This document shows positions 63,505-64,000 of a DNA stretch of 64,000 nucleotides, piece by piece. The translations under genes were made by a program, and so were the position numbers. Below the pieces are notes generated by a model. It saw only the letters and a list, made by a program, of their open reading frames with translations. It did not search any database and was not told the DNA's origin. Source of the stretch: Sinorhizobium psoraleae (GTDB lineage: Bacteria > Pseudomonadota > Alphaproteobacteria > Rhizobiales > Rhizobiaceae); NCBI RefSeq assembly GCF_013283645.1, contig NZ_JABEKV010000003.1:496001-560000 (forward strand), written 5' to 3'. Each line of letters opens with the position of its first letter. Positions within the stretch are counted from its first letter, which is position 1.

Positions 63505-64000
63505 ATGTATTTCCAAAGCCTTGTCCGCGGTCTCACCGTTTTCTGCATCGCGTTGTTCGTTGCCTTTCCAAGCATGGCCGCCGGCCAGCTGTCTGCCCAG
63601 CTTCAGAAGGTGCAGCCCGGGGAAATCTTCCCTGGCGCCACCCGTTTCGGCGAGGCGACGGGGAACCCTCCGATCGCGCCCATCTTTCACGGCGACGAGT
63701 TGTTGGGATACGCCTTCCTCAACTCCGACGTTACGAGTTCGGTCGGTTATTCCGGCAAGCCCATCCATATCGTCGTCGGCATTGATCCCAAGGGTATCGT
63801 ACGCGGGCTGAAACTCATCGAGCACAAGGAGCCGATCGTCCTCATCGGCATTCCGGAGGCCAAGGTTGTTGCTTCGGTCAATTCATTGATCGGCAAAGAT
63901 CTGGGGCGCGTCTCGGCGGGTGCCGAACGGCCGCCGCAGGTCGATATCGTCAGCGGCGCAACCGTGACCGTCCTCGTCATGGGCGACAGCATCGTCCGCT
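63505..64000 (+). CDS. nosR: NosR, regulator of nitrous oxide reductase (3' cut by window)
   Basis: 165 residues are visible and the frame is open to the window end. A signal anchor (VRGLTVFCIALFVAFPSMAA) precedes an FMN-binding domain: GYAFLNSDVTSSVGYSGKPI and the covalent-flavin motif DIVSGATVTV, where Thr binds FMN. NosR is a membrane flavoprotein needed for nosZ expression and electron supply. The start could also be ATG 63481 or 63451 in the same frame; the box position favours 63481 or 63505. The rest of nosR and nosZDFYLX should follow beyond the window. Confidence 0.88.
   Translation, partial: MYFQSLVRGLTVFCIALFVAFPSMAAGQLSAQLQKVQPGEIFPGATRFGEATGNPPIAPIFHGDELLGYAFLNSDVTSSVGYSGKPIHIVVGIDPKGIVRGLKLIEHKEPIVLIGIPEAKVVASVNSLIGKDLGRVSAGAERPPQVDIVSGATVTVLVMGDSIVR

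Overview
The window looks like an extrachromosomal replicon (chromid or megaplasmid) of a Sinorhizobium/Ensifer-type alphaproteobacterium. The pointers are high GC, a CuxR-type regulator beside UDP-xylose synthase and epimerase genes, a mixed-linkage beta-glucan synthase pair, a Tad pilus locus next to an alternative-function chemotaxis operon, a lanthanide-type methanol dehydrogenase with PQQ genes, and the start of a nos operon. Assignments rest on motifs read in the sequence and on remembered family features; no database was searched.

Layout. 1-3349: the 3' end of a DUF2950 gene, then gene-poor DNA holding one small unknown gene and a decayed second copy of the pilA promoter and pilA start. 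3350-8444: a membrane diguanylate cyclase, a DUF305 protein, and a detached part of the Tad machinery (secretin CpaC, a small lipoprotein, a coiled-coil membrane protein). 8910-20018: a PAS/GGDEF/EAL protein, a LuxR-type response regulator and a Wsp-like operon cheR-cheW-mcp-cheA(REC)-cheB. 20175-29646: the main Tad locus (cpaA, cpaB, a cpaE-tadE fusion, tadE, pilA, tadA, tadB, tadC on the minus strand; a pilus N-domain protein and tadG on the plus strand). A shared palindromic control element marks its two divergent promoters and the decayed copy at 2.3 kb.

29903-37247: a small lipoprotein and an exopolysaccharide operon (uxs, uxe, GT2 synthase, GH26-like hydrolase, DUF995 protein) divergent from the AraC-type activator cuxR. 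37336-44047: six co-directional genes, GGDEF-EAL, degenerate ATPase-like protein, STAS-methyltransferase fusion, dCache/HAMP/PP2C phosphatase, GHKL kinase-like protein and STAS protein. They look like a duplicated partner-switching module tied to c-di-GMP, and I consider this the best candidate for an undescribed system. 44417-47628: bgsB-bgsA, a c-di-GMP-responsive beta-glucan synthase.

48244-62158: a methanol/alcohol oxidation island. It holds xoxJ, cytochrome c, the PQQ-associated ABC binding protein and beta-propeller, a broken ABC ATPase, an unrelated methyltransferase, pseudoazurin, a NahK-like hybrid kinase with a NosP-like FIST protein, a LuxR regulator, xoxF and pqqA, followed by a pqqB'-'pqqE deletion relic. 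Repeats around CCTAGGTCGTATT lie upstream of both xox transcription units. 62497-64000: a ferritin-like protein and the 5' end of nosR behind an FNR/NnrR-type box.

Much of the window converges on surface attachment under c-di-GMP and phosphorelay control. The right end concerns C1 and alcohol oxidation plus denitrification. Several loci (pilA copy, PQQ synthesis, PQQ ABC transporter, xanthine dehydrogenase end) are visibly decaying, as expected for an accessory replicon.
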